Source of the DNA: Pratylenchus scribneri
Taxonomy: Eukaryota > Nematoda > Chromadorea > Rhabditida > Pratylenchidae
Assembly: GCA_030063045.1 (NCBI GenBank)
Contig: JAQSEB010000097.1
Span: 186,001-250,000, forward strand
Length of the DNA stretch: 64,000 nt
Direction of reading: 5' to 3'
In this document: one piece after another, positions 41,920-53,743 of the stretch
Layout of the letters: each line of letters begins with the position of its first letter
Numbering within the stretch: position 1 is the stretch's first letter
Position numbers and translations under genes: made by a program
The notes under the pieces: generated by a model
The model's database searches: none
Told to the model about the DNA's origin: nothing
What the model saw: only the letters and a program-made list of their open reading frames with translations

Positions 41920-44900
41920 TTAATTGATAATTTTGATTTGAATTGCCTCCGCCAAATCCATTGTTGGCAAATTCATTTTGCTTGCCCAATTTTCAATTGA
42001 TTTAATTGCTAGCAAGATAATATTCCATCCCCAAATATCAATCTCATTTCCCATTTTATTAAGGCCGGATATTATTTGTCGCCCAATACAAAGCATTGAC
42101 CAAAATAAACACAAATCAAGATGGCGATCCTCTAAACAAAAGAAAACAACTTTAATTTATAATTTTTATTTTTGAATTATGTGGTTTTTTTAACTATAAA
42201 TAATTTCGATTTTTGCGATTATTATGAAAAAAAGGATGATTGAGTAGCTTCGATGCCATTCTTTTTGGTAATGGATAAAAAAGGAAACAATCAATTCAGT
42301 AGTCATACAATTTAAAAGCCCTAAAAATCGTCTAAAAATAGCCTTCTCTCATTTTGGGAATTTTAAAATAGGTATGTGAATTTATATTAACCGGAAATAA
42401 TTTTGTTCCGTCTCTGTTGGAAGTTTTAACAGAAATAATTAATTCCGCCTATTTTCCGGAAAGTTTTTATTAAAATTAAAAATGGATGCCAAATTAGTGC
42501 TCAAGAAAAATATTCGAAACCGCAGAAAGCAATTTATGAAAAGTAATTTTATCGAAATTCAAATTTATAAGGTATGCCTTCTCATTTAAAACCTATTTTG
42601 ATCTAAAAGAATGGCTTCAGGGCAAACGTAGAGAATTGTGGTCCCGCCGAATTTTTTTTTAAAAAAATAAGGGAAACACATTTCTAAGGGTAATCGGGTG
42701 CGTAGAACACGATTCTGAGCTCAGATTTTTGATATCTTACAATCTTGGCAAGATAATGCCAACTCTTACCAAGAAAAAGCATAGGGGGGAACAAGGGCAT
42801 TTTTGATGAAAATTTTTACATAGCCAAATAATAGCTCATTTAACGCAGCTTGTCGAGCTGAATCTAATGGTACCATTTTTAATGAATAATGTTACATTTT
42901 AAGCAAGTTAGACGTCAAAATATCTTACCAAGACAAATTTCTTTTGGTCATAACTCGCCAATAATTGAATATTATCTCATAAAAATAGTACCATTCGATT
43001 CCCCTCGACGAGTTGCGTTGATTGAGCTATATATTGGTCCTAAAAAATTTTCACCAAAAATGCCCTTGGTCCCCCCTTTGCTTTATCTTGGTAAAAGTTG
43101 GCATTATCTTACCAAGATTGTAAGATATGAAAAATCTGAGCTCAGAATCGTGTTCTACGCACCAGATTATCCTTAGAAATGTGTTTCCCTTATTTTTAAA
43201 TTTAAAACCGGGCGGGACCACAATTCTCTACGTTTGCCGGCTTCAGCAAGCATTGAAACGTCCCACAACACAATTTTCAATTCGTACCTGCATTGAAGCC
43301 ATCACTGATCAAATTATTCTTAATGCTCTTCATTAGTTCATCAACCTTTGGCGATCCACTTTTAAGCAAAAATGATTTATAATTTGCAAAATTATCAACT
43401 TTATAAAGCAATTTGAGCGGATCTTCCCTGCCATCTTTCATATCTGGCCAAAATATTTTCATAATATCCACAATATTCTGTTGAACTTCAAATGACTCTT
43501 CCCGGTCCAATTTTAAGGCAAATGGATTTTCTGCTAAAAATAATTAATTATGGGAATCTTTTTAATCGATAGATTTTCAATTTTTAAAAATTAAAATTGA
43601 CCAATTTTAGGACATTTTAAAGGTCATAAATAATAATATTCGCTAAATTTTGACAAAAAATTTACTATTGCTATTTTTTGCCAATACTTCACCACTTTCA
43701 AAAATATGCATTTTTCCTTTGCCTTTGTCTTCTTTTTGTTCTTCGCCAGCATTTAGTCGAATTTCGGAATTTTTTTTGTGTTTTCCTGACAAAAAAATTA
43801 ATTAGGTTTTATTTTATCTGATGAGAATGAAAACAATAAAGAAATCCTAACGTAGAGTGTGAATTGATTTAAAAAAAATTAGTCGGATTTGATTGGAAAT
43901 TTCAAAAAAAATTTGATCAAAAAGTCACAATAGGTGAAAATCGGGCAAACGTTAAGAAGTGTGGTCCCGTCGAAAATTAAAAAATATACATTCGGAAGCC
44001 ACCCTATTAGGTGTAATTCGATGCGGGGAACACGAATCCGACCTTAGATTTTAGATATCTTGACATCTTGATAAGATATTGTCAATTTTACCATGAAAAG
44101 CGTAGGGTGGACCAAGGGCATTTTTGGTGAAAAAATTTTTAGAGCCAATATATAGCTCATTCGACGCGGCTTGACGAGCGGAATCCAATGTTATCATTCT
44201 TAGGTGGAAATATTTTGAAATTACAAAGTTATGACCGAAAAATTTTTATGCCTTGGCAAGGTTTTTGATTTATAACTTTGCAATTACAAAATATTTCCGT
44301 CAAGCCGCGTCGAATGAGCTATAAATTGGCCCAAAAAAGTTTTTCATCAAAAATGCCCTTGGTCCCCCCTACGCTTTTTCATGGTAAAAGTTGGCAATAT
44401 CTTATCAAGATGGCAAGATATAAAAATTCTGAGCTCTGATTCGTGATCAGCGCCTAAAATTACCTTAAGAAATGTTTTTAACTTATTTTTAAAATTAAAA
44501 CTCGGCGGGACCACACTTCTTATCATTTGCCGAAAATCGAACACTTTTCGTTTTTTGGTCAGAATGTTTTTTTTGACCAACCGAAGACTTTATAACCTAT
44601 TTATTATATATCATAAATTATTTTGATATTTCAAATATTCCACAGAAATTGATATGAAAAATTTATGAATACTTATTTTAGCTTATGCAAAATACAGAAA
44701 TACATCAAAGATGAATTTCCAAAACAAATTACCTCCTCCACTTTCGTTGCGAGCTTTTTTCTTCCTTTGATAAACTTTAACTTTATCTTCCTCTCCCCCT
44801 TCCATTGGGCGTTTTTCATGCCTAATTTCTTCATTTCCTCCATCATTTCTTCCCTCATTCCCCAAAATTGACTGCTGTTGATGAAATGACTTCTCCGCTT

Positions 44901-45147
44901 TTCCCCCAATTTTCAATGAAATTACCCCTTCCAGTCTTTGACGCATAAATAATTTGAATGAATCCGAATCCCTTTCTCCCATTGTTCCATTGAACCATTT
45001 GAGCAAATGTCCATTGGCCAATTCAAATACATTCTCAAAGCCATTTTCCCCATTGATCCATTCTTTTTCGGCAAATTTTTTGTACAATTCTAATAGAATT
45101 CGAAATCGATGTAAATCAAAATTGCATTGCACTTCAGCTTTTTCTTC
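41920..45147 (-). CDS. Module A, downstream gene: unknown nematode family
   Basis: Exons: about 44733-45147, 43693-43785, 43288-43533 and 41920-42131, all joined in phase 1. Recognisable blocks are CNFDLHRFRILLELYKKFAE, FENVFELANGHLLKWF, a Lys/Glu-rich segment, EVQQNIVDIMKIFWPDM, GSPKVDELMKSIKNNLI and LCLFWSMLCIGRQII. The same blocks, in the same order, form the gene at 51202-53470. I recognise no known domain. The first exon has no ATG of its own, and its acceptor is atypical (TGAAG). It could be spliced to the signal-peptide exon at 46136-46214, whose phase-1 donor would fit. Two related inverted-repeat elements with 8-bp duplications sit in its introns and are absent from the paralog. Cellular role unknown. 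Confidence 0.6.
42621..43238. mobile_element. Palindromic MITE copy A with 8-bp TSD
   Basis: The ends are 28-bp perfect inverted repeats (42621-42648 begins ggcaaacgtagagaattgtg; 43211-43238 is the reverse complement). They are flanked by the identical 8-bp duplication ggcttcag (42613-42620 and 43239-43246). The whole 618 bp is close to a palindrome. It shares inner sequence with copy B, for example acaagggcatttttgatgaa. No transposase is encoded. It is intronic in the module A downstream gene, between exons 43288-43533 and 41920-42131. Confidence 0.93.
43944..44531. mobile_element. Palindromic MITE copy B with 8-bp TSD
   Basis: The left end is ggcaaacgttaagaagtgtg. The right end (to 44531) is its near-perfect reverse complement. 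The flanks carry the identical 8-bp duplication gaaaatcg (43936-43943 and 44532-44539). It is homologous to copy A but diverged in ends and centre, so the two are separate insertions. It is intronic between exons 44733-45147 and 43693-43785 of the same gene. An 8-bp duplication with GG-starting ends would fit Merlin or hAT; family not settled. Confidence 0.93.
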
Positions 45148-45817
45148 TTCAGTTTTCCAAGTTGTTAAATAAATTTTATATTAATTAGGCATTATGTTTG
45201 ACACAAAATAGACAAAATCACATTGAGTAATTTAAGATGGATTGGTTTTGCCAAAAATTAGTGCATAATCATACACTACTATCTTTTAGGCCATTAATTT
45301 TTGCTGTAAATTTTTCCCTGCTATTTTTGGCCATAAACCTAATCAACACCAATCTCTAATCCAAATTCATAAAATCGATATTTTCTTTAATGACTATGTC
45401 AATGACTTAATACAACAAAAATACAAATTAAAAATTAATTGGCATAAAAATAATAGCGCTTTATAGCTTATCATTATTATTAATAAGGCCCGCATTTTTA
45501 TTGTAATCAAAATTTTTTGAACCTAAAATATCTTCAAAACCATCATGAACTTTTATATCAATTTCATCAATATTTTGCTATTTTTTAGCCGTGAATATTT
45601 GCATTAATATTTCGTTATATTTTTTGGAAATTTTTGAACACTTTGTCAATAATGTTTTTTAAATTTTCATCAATATTTTACTACTTTTTGTCAATAATGT
45701 TTTTTAAATTTTCATCAATATTTTACTACTTTTTGTCAATATTTTATGTCTAAAAATTTCATAAATCTATTTGAATATAAATCCAGGCTCTAATTATCAG
45801 TTACAAATTTTGAAGCC

Positions 45818-46214
45818 TTATCTTTTCTGTATCTGCAAATATAATTTCTTGAACATATAATCGGTTGGCAATTTTATATATCCCCTTGTTTTGTCGTCAT
45901 ATCCCTTTGTCATAATATCAAATTTTTCATAAACATTTCCATCAGAATGCAATAATTGGCATGCATCTTTTCCATCGCCTTCCCTTTTTATTCCTTCTAC
46001 AAATGGTGTAACAATTTCTGCACAAATTTTTTCATCAAAAAATTTTTTCGCCTCCTCTTTTCCACTAAAATTAACTAAAAGTTTGAAATCTTCTAAAAAA
46101 TAAATTTAAAAAAAAATTTTATCCGATTGGCCAACTTTTTGTTTGCATTTCTTCCAAAAAACAGCAAAAACAAAGGAAGAGGAAATGCCAATTTTTGACA
46201 ATTTTGCAGAACAT
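45818..46214 (-). CDS. Module A, small secreted protein (two exons)
   Basis: Exon 1 (46136-46214) starts MFCKIVKNWHFLFLCFCCFL, a clear signal peptide. The donor is A|GTTGGC, conserved in the paralog. Exon 2 (45818-46092) encodes the mature part with EEAKKFFDEKICAEIVTPF, then ACQLLHSDGN, and ends LYLQIQKR-TAA. The total is about 117 residues. The paralog at 53744-54157 has the same gene structure and the same stop position, which supports the model. Probably secreted; function unknown. It lies directly upstream of, and co-oriented with, the other module A gene. Confidence 0.72.
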
Positions 46215-46475
46215 TTTTTTATAATTGTGAATAAATAAAAAATTAATAAATAATTTTCAAAAATGAAATATTATATTTGTTATTTTCACTTCAATTTTGT
46301 TCTTCTAAATCGGATTTTTGCTGGCCAAGTAAATATATTTTTATTGATGAATAGAATAGATTGGGAAAGAACCGTTTTAGAAGGAGAAAAATGGGGAAAA
46401 ATGTTGCCCCTATAAAATGATGAAAGAAAGAAAAACGAATAAGGATTTCGGTTGGCCAAGAGATCAAGAGTGATT

Positions 46476-46491
46476 GGGGGGGGGGGGGGGG
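46476..46491 (+). repeat. Poly-G run of 16
   Basis: A run of 16 G is followed by T and six more G in AT-rich intergenic DNA between module A and the J-domain gene. It is the second such tract in the window and a candidate G-quadruplex. Confidence 0.8.
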
Positions 46492-46921
46492 TGGGGGGAG
46501 ATCACGAGAATTGAGAAAGGAAAGCGATATATGGATCATGAATATTGAATAAGTTTACGTCGGTGCTGCTGAGAGATGGGCGAAAGATTTTTTATTGAAG
46601 AACCCAAAAAGCTATGAGCAATTTGAGACTATCCCTTCTTTTGTTGGCATTGGCATAGAGTCGGGTCTATCGAAAATTATCTCCCAGCATGTAAATTGTA
46701 AATAGAAGAATCTAATTATTTTATATTAATTAATTTTTATTAATAAATATTAAAATAAATTTTCATATTGCTCATATCTAATTTCCAATTATTAAAATTC
46801 AATTTATTCCAAATTTAAAATAATTATTAGCAATTTATCATGAAATGTGGAGGCTCATAAATTGTCACAAAAGGTTTGATGACATTAAATGCATTATTTA
46901 TTAGCTCATCAGCAAAGGAAT

Positions 46922-48323
46922 TCAGAAAGCTCCTCGTTGATTCCCAGCTCGTTGAAGGCAACATTTTGGCCCATTGCAATGCGCGGATTTGTGGGTCGCT
47001 GCCGAACAATAACAAATCTCATCCAAGGCCATTTGCTTTCGACATTCCCCACAAATGAATCCAGCATTGAAAGACTTTAAATAGAATAAAGAAGAAAAAA
47101 TTAATATCATTTCACCATTATGAATGCGTCCACAACATGTTCTTGGGCAAAATCTTCGGCCTTTTTGCGCAATAAATTTAAAGCATCTGTAAAAAAATAT
47201 AATAAAAGATTATAAAATCGAGGAAAAAAAATCCAAAAAGACAATTTTTCCTTCCATACCGTATATTACTACTCTTTTAATTCCCTACTCTCTAATGATT
47301 CCCTTTTGGGGACTCATAGCTCATGATAGGGTGAATTTAAAAAAAATTATATTGCATATTCTTAGTTCTCTAAAACTCTATAAAATTAACTATAATTTAT
47401 TCAAAAATGTCCACAAATTCAAATTAAGGAGATAGACCCTAAATTTCCCAATTTTTGAGGGACTGAAAAATAATTCACCATTGGGAATTAAAAGAGTATA
47501 TACGAAAGTTAGGAAAATAATATTTTTAAAATATATTTACATAATTTAGCCGTCATTTCAGAAGTATTACGCCCTCCATTTGCCATAAATTCATCCGCAA
47601 TTTCCACCATTTTTTGATAAATTTCAGCCAAACCATTTCGCTCCAGAATGGAACCAATTGAAGGGAATGTTGGCATTTTGGGCGGTTCCGGCTTCCAATC
47701 GCTCTGACCACCATCAAAACCTTCATTGCCCTTTTCATGGCCAAATTTATCGTAATTTCGACGTTTTACTGGATCAGACAGAGTGGCATAGGCTTGGTTA
47801 ATCATCTTGAAAATAATTTTATGTTCAATGACTAAAGAATGTTTGGTATTTGTCAGCTTTACGTTAGCTTTTTTGTTGAGGAGGGAAAAAGTGATGTTTC
47901 ACCCCTTGGGTCACCGGGATTAGGGTTAGGGTTATGTATGATCAAACAGGGATAGGATATCATCTCAAGTAACCACTAATGAATCTAACCCAATTCCCTA
48001 CCACCCAAAAGGGGACACTTTTGCATTTCTCAACAAAATAGAGGATGTAAAGCCGAAAAGTACTAAATTTTTGTTCTTTTACTTGAAACATGGCTTTGCC
48101 ATGAGGATTTTTGTCCGGGTGGTAAATCTTAGAAATCTGATAATATGCAGCCTTCAATTCTTGTTGACTGCAATTTGGGTGGACGCCGAGCCGTTCATAA
48201 TAGGTCAACTAAATAAAAATAATTTTATAAAATTTTAATTTTTTTATTAACCTTTGCAAAATTATCCGAATTAAAATCCGAAGTTGGTTTACTTTTAAAA
48301 TATGAAAATGGATTAAAGACCAT
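46922..48323 (-). CDS. J-domain (DnaJ/HSP40-type) co-chaperone
   Basis: Five exons: 48252-48323, 48083-48208, 47541-47805, 47116-47186 and 46922-47074 (687 nt, 228 residues), all in phase. Residues about 25-85 form a J domain: YYERLGVHPNCSQQELKAAY, the invariant HPD in IYHPDKNP, and QAYATLSDPVKRRNYDKFG. The HPD loop stimulates Hsp70 ATPase, so the protein should recruit client proteins to an Hsp70. A Gly/Pro spacer and a helical region follow. The C-terminal part is cysteine-rich (FICGECRKQM, CYC, HCNGPKCC) and may bind zinc. It lacks the four CxxCxGxG repeats of type I DnaJ, so it is a type III member. There is no signal peptide or membrane span. An inverted-repeat element with a telomere-like core occupies most of intron 2. 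Confidence 0.9.
47266..47500 (-). repeat. Dispersed repeat copy in J-domain gene intron
   Basis: This is the reverse complement of the repeat at 13548-13775 over about 200 bp, with moderate divergence. It lies in the intron between exons 47541-47805 and 47116-47186. Confidence 0.55.
47855..48054. repeat. Inverted-repeat element with telomere-like core
   Basis: The left end is agctttacgttagcttttttgttgag. The right end is ctcaacaaaatagaggatgtaaagcc; these are imperfect inverted repeats of roughly 40 bp. The core holds gggattagggttagggtt. The stem resembles that of the element at 21071-21853 (ttgttgaga, aaaagtg). It lies in J-domain gene intron 2. Confidence 0.65.
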
Positions 48324-49228
48324 TTTTAGAGGATTTTTCTAAAAATAAACAATTTTTAAAATTGTTTTTTTCAGAAATAACAAAATTATATTAAATGGTG
48401 AAAATTAGAATCCAATGAAATAAAATTTCGCGGATTGCGGATAAGATAGATTTTACTGGATATGTCTCGGATTGAGGACTAAATAAGATTTGAAAAATTA
48501 CCAAAAAATCTATTGGATCTAGCCATATGATGCACTATAATTTATAAATTTTGTCGTATGCGAATTCCAAAAATTTGTTACTGATTCTGCAGGATCCCTA
48601 ATTTACGTCGATTTCAAGTGAAATTATTTTAACATTTCATTATTCCAATTCCAAATCCATTAATGTTTTGTAATTTTAGCCCAATCAAATTAGTTTGGAT
48701 AAAATTTTAAAGAGCAACTATTAAATAAATAAATAAAATTAGAATAAGTTGATTATTGATGTCATATTTATAAAAGAATATGTTAAATGAAGAGGTCATT
48801 TTTACAAAATAATTTACATAAAAAAATATTGAAGAAGTTTCGGACTATACAAAATAAATTTGAATATTTTGATCTGGGAAAGAATCTCTGAATTCAAAAA
48901 TTGAAAAATGTATTTATAATCTTCAATAGTAAAAATAGAAAAATGAGCATTCGGCAAATTATTCAAATTTGATTCATATAAATCACAAGAATTTAATATA
49001 CCTTAATCTAAAAGAGGAGAAATTTGAAAAGTCAAAATACAAATTTTTCTAATCCAAATCATTCACCTTGATTTTAGGAGCATTTTCATATTTTATCTAG
49101 ACTCTAAAACTACACATCTTTTTCAGGAAATTTTTTTCTTTAAATTATAAATATTTCATTTATCTTCTTGGGCCCTTTTCTATTACAATTTAGAGTAAAA
49201 ATAAAAATAAGAATTGACAACATTAAAA
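48324..49228. other. Intergenic, no gene seen
   Basis: These are divergent promoters: the J-domain gene reads left and the small gene at 49229 reads right. AT-rich, with no coding frame supported. Confidence 0.5.
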
Positions 49229-49486
49229 ATGGGAAAAGTTGCATCCAAAATTGTTGAAGTTGTTTCGGGCGTTGTTGAAAATGTTACAACATTCTTTACG
49301 GGAAACATTACAGGCTTCAGCAGGACATTGATGTCGGCCACCGAAATTCACTATGAGCCAATCTCGGTTGTGTTGAACAAAAATCGAGCATCTTATTTGC
49401 TGGAAAGTTCACTTGGGGAATCAAAAATTAGATATAAAGAAAAATGGCAAAAAAATGTGAATAATATCGTAGAAATCAATTTTTAA
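49229..49486 (+). CDS. Small hypothetical protein (85 aa)
   Basis: This is a single open frame starting MGKVASKIVEVVSGVVENVT and ending VEINF-TAA. The N-terminus is a predicted amphipathic or hydrophobic helix with no clear cleavage site. Its start resembles that of the minus-strand gene at 49920-50283 (MAKIVGSSAIAKF), hinting at a diverged pair. Function unknown. A downstream exon cannot be excluded. Confidence 0.45.
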   Translation: MGKVASKIVEVVSGVVENVTTFFTGNITGFSRTLMSATEIHYEPISVVLNKNRASYLLESSLGESKIRYKEKWQKNVNNIVEINF

Positions 49487-49919
49487 ATTATTTTAAAAAT
49501 AAAGTGAAAATATTATTTATAAGCATGAATTCAATTTTTTGGCCGTCCTGTACAAAAATAAAATTTAATGGAAAATAGAAAAAAATAGACTGACATTAAA
49601 AATTTTTATTTTGATCATTTATGTCTTAGTCATTTCAGCAATTTTAGTAAAATATATTTAATTGCTCTAGGACTTGATTCTAATAATATATTTTATATTA
49701 AAAAACTATATGGCCAAAAAGAAAAATTTTTTGAATACTTGGCTGCTTTATTTGACAAAAATTTTATTTTTTTAATAGAGCCAAACTTTAGGCCATTAAA
49801 TACCATTCTGAAAATTTCTGATTTTTTTTCTATTACTTTCACCAGATTTTAATTTTTTTTTAGAATCTTATATTATTATCCATATTTGATTGTAAAAGAA
49901 GGAAAAAAACTATTTAATG

Positions 49920-50283
49920 TTAGAATCTTATGACAAATTCTAGGAATAACATAGGGTGATTTTGAGGGTGAAAAAATCTGGGTAGTACCAAATTTTTACT
50001 CTGGATAAAATTATTTTTATAACAGTAAGAAAAAATAAGCTTTGTTGGTAGCAAAAACGAAGTCATTTCCCTTTTAGCATGGTCTCTGTGGCCCGTAAGC
50101 GCAATCCGAAAGGACTTGAGCATGTTAGCAGTCTGTTGTCCGATATTGGCTGTGACCATATCGCCGATGCGTTTAAGCATGCTTGCCTGGAGGCAGATAT
50201 GAAAATGTCAAAAATGTGAAGAACGACTGAAGAACATCGACGAACTTTGCTATTGCCGAACTTCCCACAATTTTTGCCATCAT
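49920..50283 (-). CDS. Small hypothetical protein, convergent with the previous gene
   Basis: It starts MMAKIVGSSAIAKF at 50283. A 55-nt intron (donor TTC|GTCGAT, acceptor CTCCAG) would join in frame to ASMLKRIGDMVTANIGQQTA, which is rich in G/C-ending codons unlike its surroundings. Without splicing the frame stops after 36 residues. The 3' end is uncertain: the open frame runs to 49920 but loses coding character around 50040. No family is recognised. Confidence 0.4.
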
Positions 50284-51201
50284 ACAAATTCATCGTTGGT
50301 CTTAATTTTAAATGAATATTTTAAATTTTTTGAATTAATTTACGATTGAAAATTTGAAAAATCTCGAAATTTATCTAATTTAAAATATTATTAAATTGCA
50401 TAAGTTGCAATTAAAATAAGTTATTTCCCTATTTTAAAGATGTTGCAACAGTCGTGGAAGCCGTGGAATGCTCACTTTTGACTAGACATAGACAATAACA
50501 GACGGAAGGAAATAAGAGAATTAAATTGAAGAAATTATAAAATATTTTTGAATGATTAGAATTTCATTTTTGTTAACTTAAATTACTTTTTTAAATTAAA
50601 CTTTGTATTTTATTATTAATGTTATTTTACCAATAAAATTGTTGCATTTATTTGACAAAATTTTTATGTTGAAATGGGGCCATAAAAATTGATATAAAAA
50701 TGTTACTGCTAATTAATTATAAGCTCCTCCTAATTCATTGAAAATTGTAAAAAAAATTTTGAATCAAAAAAATTTATTAGAAAGTTTGACTGACGCAGAT
50801 AAATCCCATATGAATAATAAAAAATAAAATAAAAATTTTATATATGAAAGTAAATAGAATGAAAAAGAAAAAATTTCGCTAAATAGGTAAAAAATATTCT
50901 GGAAATTTTAAAGACCATTTTTCTTTTCCTTCCTCAAATTCATTTATGGAATTTGTTTCCTTCCAAACCCGATAGGGGAAATATCTGAAATGGATTTGAA
51001 TAGTGAATTTTGGTGTAATGGTCATAACTTATCAAAAATATATAAAAATTTTACTTCTTCCTATTTTCCTTTACACATTTTCGCCAAAGAATTGAAAAAT
51101 GACAAAGTTTATGCAAGAAAAATAAATTCACCGCCAGAGAAATGTAATAAAATATATCATAGCCCACCCAAACCCAATCATCACTTTTTCTAACTTCCTT
51201 C
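50284..51201. other. AT-rich intergenic region
   Basis: No supported gene. A short plus-strand frame at 50990-51193 lacks coding character. Confidence 0.45.
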
Positions 51202-53470
51202 TTAATTTGTGTCCTTTTTGGCCTTTTTTGCCGCCATTTGTCCAGTAGATGGGCCTTCTCCGGTGTCTTTTCTATCTCTTTTATATTGTCTTTGATTAGG
51301 TACAGCCAATCCTAAAACATCTTGTATTTGTCCTATATCATCGGCGGCTAATGGAGAAAGAGATACGGTTGGATGTGAAGGAATTTGATGGTCAATTTTG
51401 ATTTGAATTAATTCCTTCAATTTTTTTGGCCAAAATATTTTCCTATTTCTTGCCCATTTTTCGATAGATTCAATTGTTTGTTGGATAATATATTTTTTTG
51501 ACAATTTATATGTTTCCAAATCTTCTAAGCTTTCATAATTTTCTGGTTGGTCAATTTTCATTTCAGGATTGTCAATTATTTTTTGCCCAATAATTAGCAT
51601 TGAATAAAATAAATACAAATCAAAAATATTACTATCTAAATAAATGAATAAATTTTAATCATAAATTTTTTATTGAATTTTTGTTTAAATAATTTTGATT
51701 GATTAAAATGGAAGAGAAGATATTTCAGTATCGTCATTTTAAACCTCTGTTGGATTTTTATTTTGATAACTCCACAAAATGCCTATATGCCTATGCGACT
51801 AAAAACCCACAAAAAGTCTATAAATTATTTTTGACTTTTAATAAATCAGAAACCGATTTTAGACCGTACAAACCTCATACCAATTTGTGGATCACATCGA
51901 GACGCATAGAATGATATATAATTTTCATGGTTTGGTCAAAATTAAAAGAACCGTTTAAACCTTCCATGGTTTTTTGTTCAAAGTTTTTTCCAAAAATAGT
52001 AATCCTTTTGGTAAATAATTCAACAAGGAATCAAATCAACCCTTCATGAAAGCAAATAGGTCAATTTGAATTTCGATAGCTATCAAATTTCTTTATAAAA
52101 TGAATATATGGAAAAGTGAAAACCTAAAACAACTCATAGAAAAAGCAGCTTTCTTCTGAAAATTCGAATATATCGCACTCAAAAAGCACATAAATCTTTT
52201 AAAGTTTTCGTTAATTTAAAATTTAGACAACATTCTCGGCTTTCTAATTGTACATTATATTTTTTTATAGATCCATTTTGAGCTCTGTTGGCCAAAAAAA
52301 TGGCCCAGATATTGAAATGACAGTAGTAAAATCTATAATCTCTATATTTTTATAATTTTTTATAATTTTATTTAATTAAATGATCCAAAAACAATACAAA
52401 TAGATTTTTCCTATCAATATTTACCCTCTTTTTTACTTGGATTTAAGCCATCATTGATCAAATTATTTTTGACATTCTCCATAAGTTCATCCACTTTTGG
52501 TGATCCACTTTCATGCAAAAATGTATTATAATTTGCAAAATGATCAATGTCATGAAGCAAATCCCTAGGATTTTCATTGCCATCGTTCATATCTGTCCAA
52601 AATAATTCCACAATATCGACAATATTCTGCTGCACTTCAAATGCCTCCCATTGGTTCAATTCTAATTCTAATGCAAAAGGATTTGATGCTAGAATATAAA
52701 AAAAAAATTAAATTTTTCTAAATCTTAAATTTCATTCGCTTAAAAATAAGCATTTTTCATTGAAATATTGATTTTTTTGTAAAATCCCTTCATAGGATTT
52801 TTATTGTTCATTATTAAAGTTTGATAGATTATTTCAACCCCCCTCCCAAGCTCACCAAGTCCCCAAATAGTCATAAGATTTTAAAAGCCATAAAATAGCA
52901 TTTTTCGATCATTTTACAAATATAAATGGTAAAATAAGAACAAAATTTCAAAAAAAAATTCTTGATTCCGAATCAGGGATAATTCAGAAGTACCAAAAGT
53001 TTTAGGATTAAAAATTAAATCCAGCTGAATATCTTAACAAATTCAAATGCGCTTACCATTTCCTCCTCCAAGTTCTCTCATTAAAACCTTTTTCTTTCTA
53101 TTTTTATCTCCCTCATGTACTTTTACCGTAGTGGGGCGTTTTCCCCTTTTCCTTTCTTCCTTTCTTTTTGCCTCATTTCTCCCTTCATCATGTGCTGACT
53201 TTTGGATTATTGCCACCGGCTTCTTCTCTTTCCTTTCTTCTTTTATGTTTAACTGAATTAACCCTTCACGTTCTTTGAAAAATGCTTCGAAAATTTCCGG
53301 ATCCCTTTGTGGCGTTGTCCCATCGAACCATTTGAGCAAATGTCCATTGGCCAATTCAAATACATTCTCAAAGCCATTTTCCCCTTTAATCCATTCTTTT
53401 TCGGCAAATTTTTTGTACAATTCCAATAAAAGCCGAAATCGATGCAAATCAAAATTGCATTCCTTTTCTT
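51202..53470 (-). CDS. Module B, downstream gene: paralog of 41920-45147
   Basis: Exons: about 53057-53470, 52425-52688 and 51202-51635, in phase 1. It shares with module A the blocks CNFDLHRFRLLLELYKKFAE, FENVFELANGHLLKWF, EVQQNIVDIVELFWTDM, GSPKVDELMENVKNNLI and LYLFYSMLIIGQKII. It lacks the short exon found at 43693-43785 in module A. It also has a longer C-terminus with a Lys-rich end (AAKKAKKDTN) that could be a nuclear localisation signal. The first exon again lacks an ATG and follows the same atypical TGAAG acceptor as the paralog, so both copies share whatever solution the cell uses. No known domain is recognised. Confidence 0.6.
51828..51935 (+). repeat. Dispersed repeat, copy 1
   Basis: This segment is about 80% similar to 61790-61897. 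Both contain aatcagaaac-gattttag-cc and ataccaatttgtggat or close variants, ending gatatataatttt. A partial match (aaatcagaaaccgg) lies near 7988. Confidence 0.55.
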
Positions 53471-53743
53471 CTTCATTTTTCGAATATGTTAAAAAAAGAT
53501 GTTTTTTTGAGTATTTTAAATATTATTATTTTATGCTATGGAGCAAGAGATGGCCAAAATTTTAACGTTTTGGATTATTAATGCGCCAATTGACAGCCAA
53601 TACTACATAATGTCTATTAATGCACTTTAGATCATTTACCTAAATTGGTTAATTGGCTGACCAGTTTTTTGATTAACGGAAATGTTAAGGAAAAATGACT
53701 CGGTTTAGTAGGGTTTAGTAAAATGACCATATTTATAGTATAC

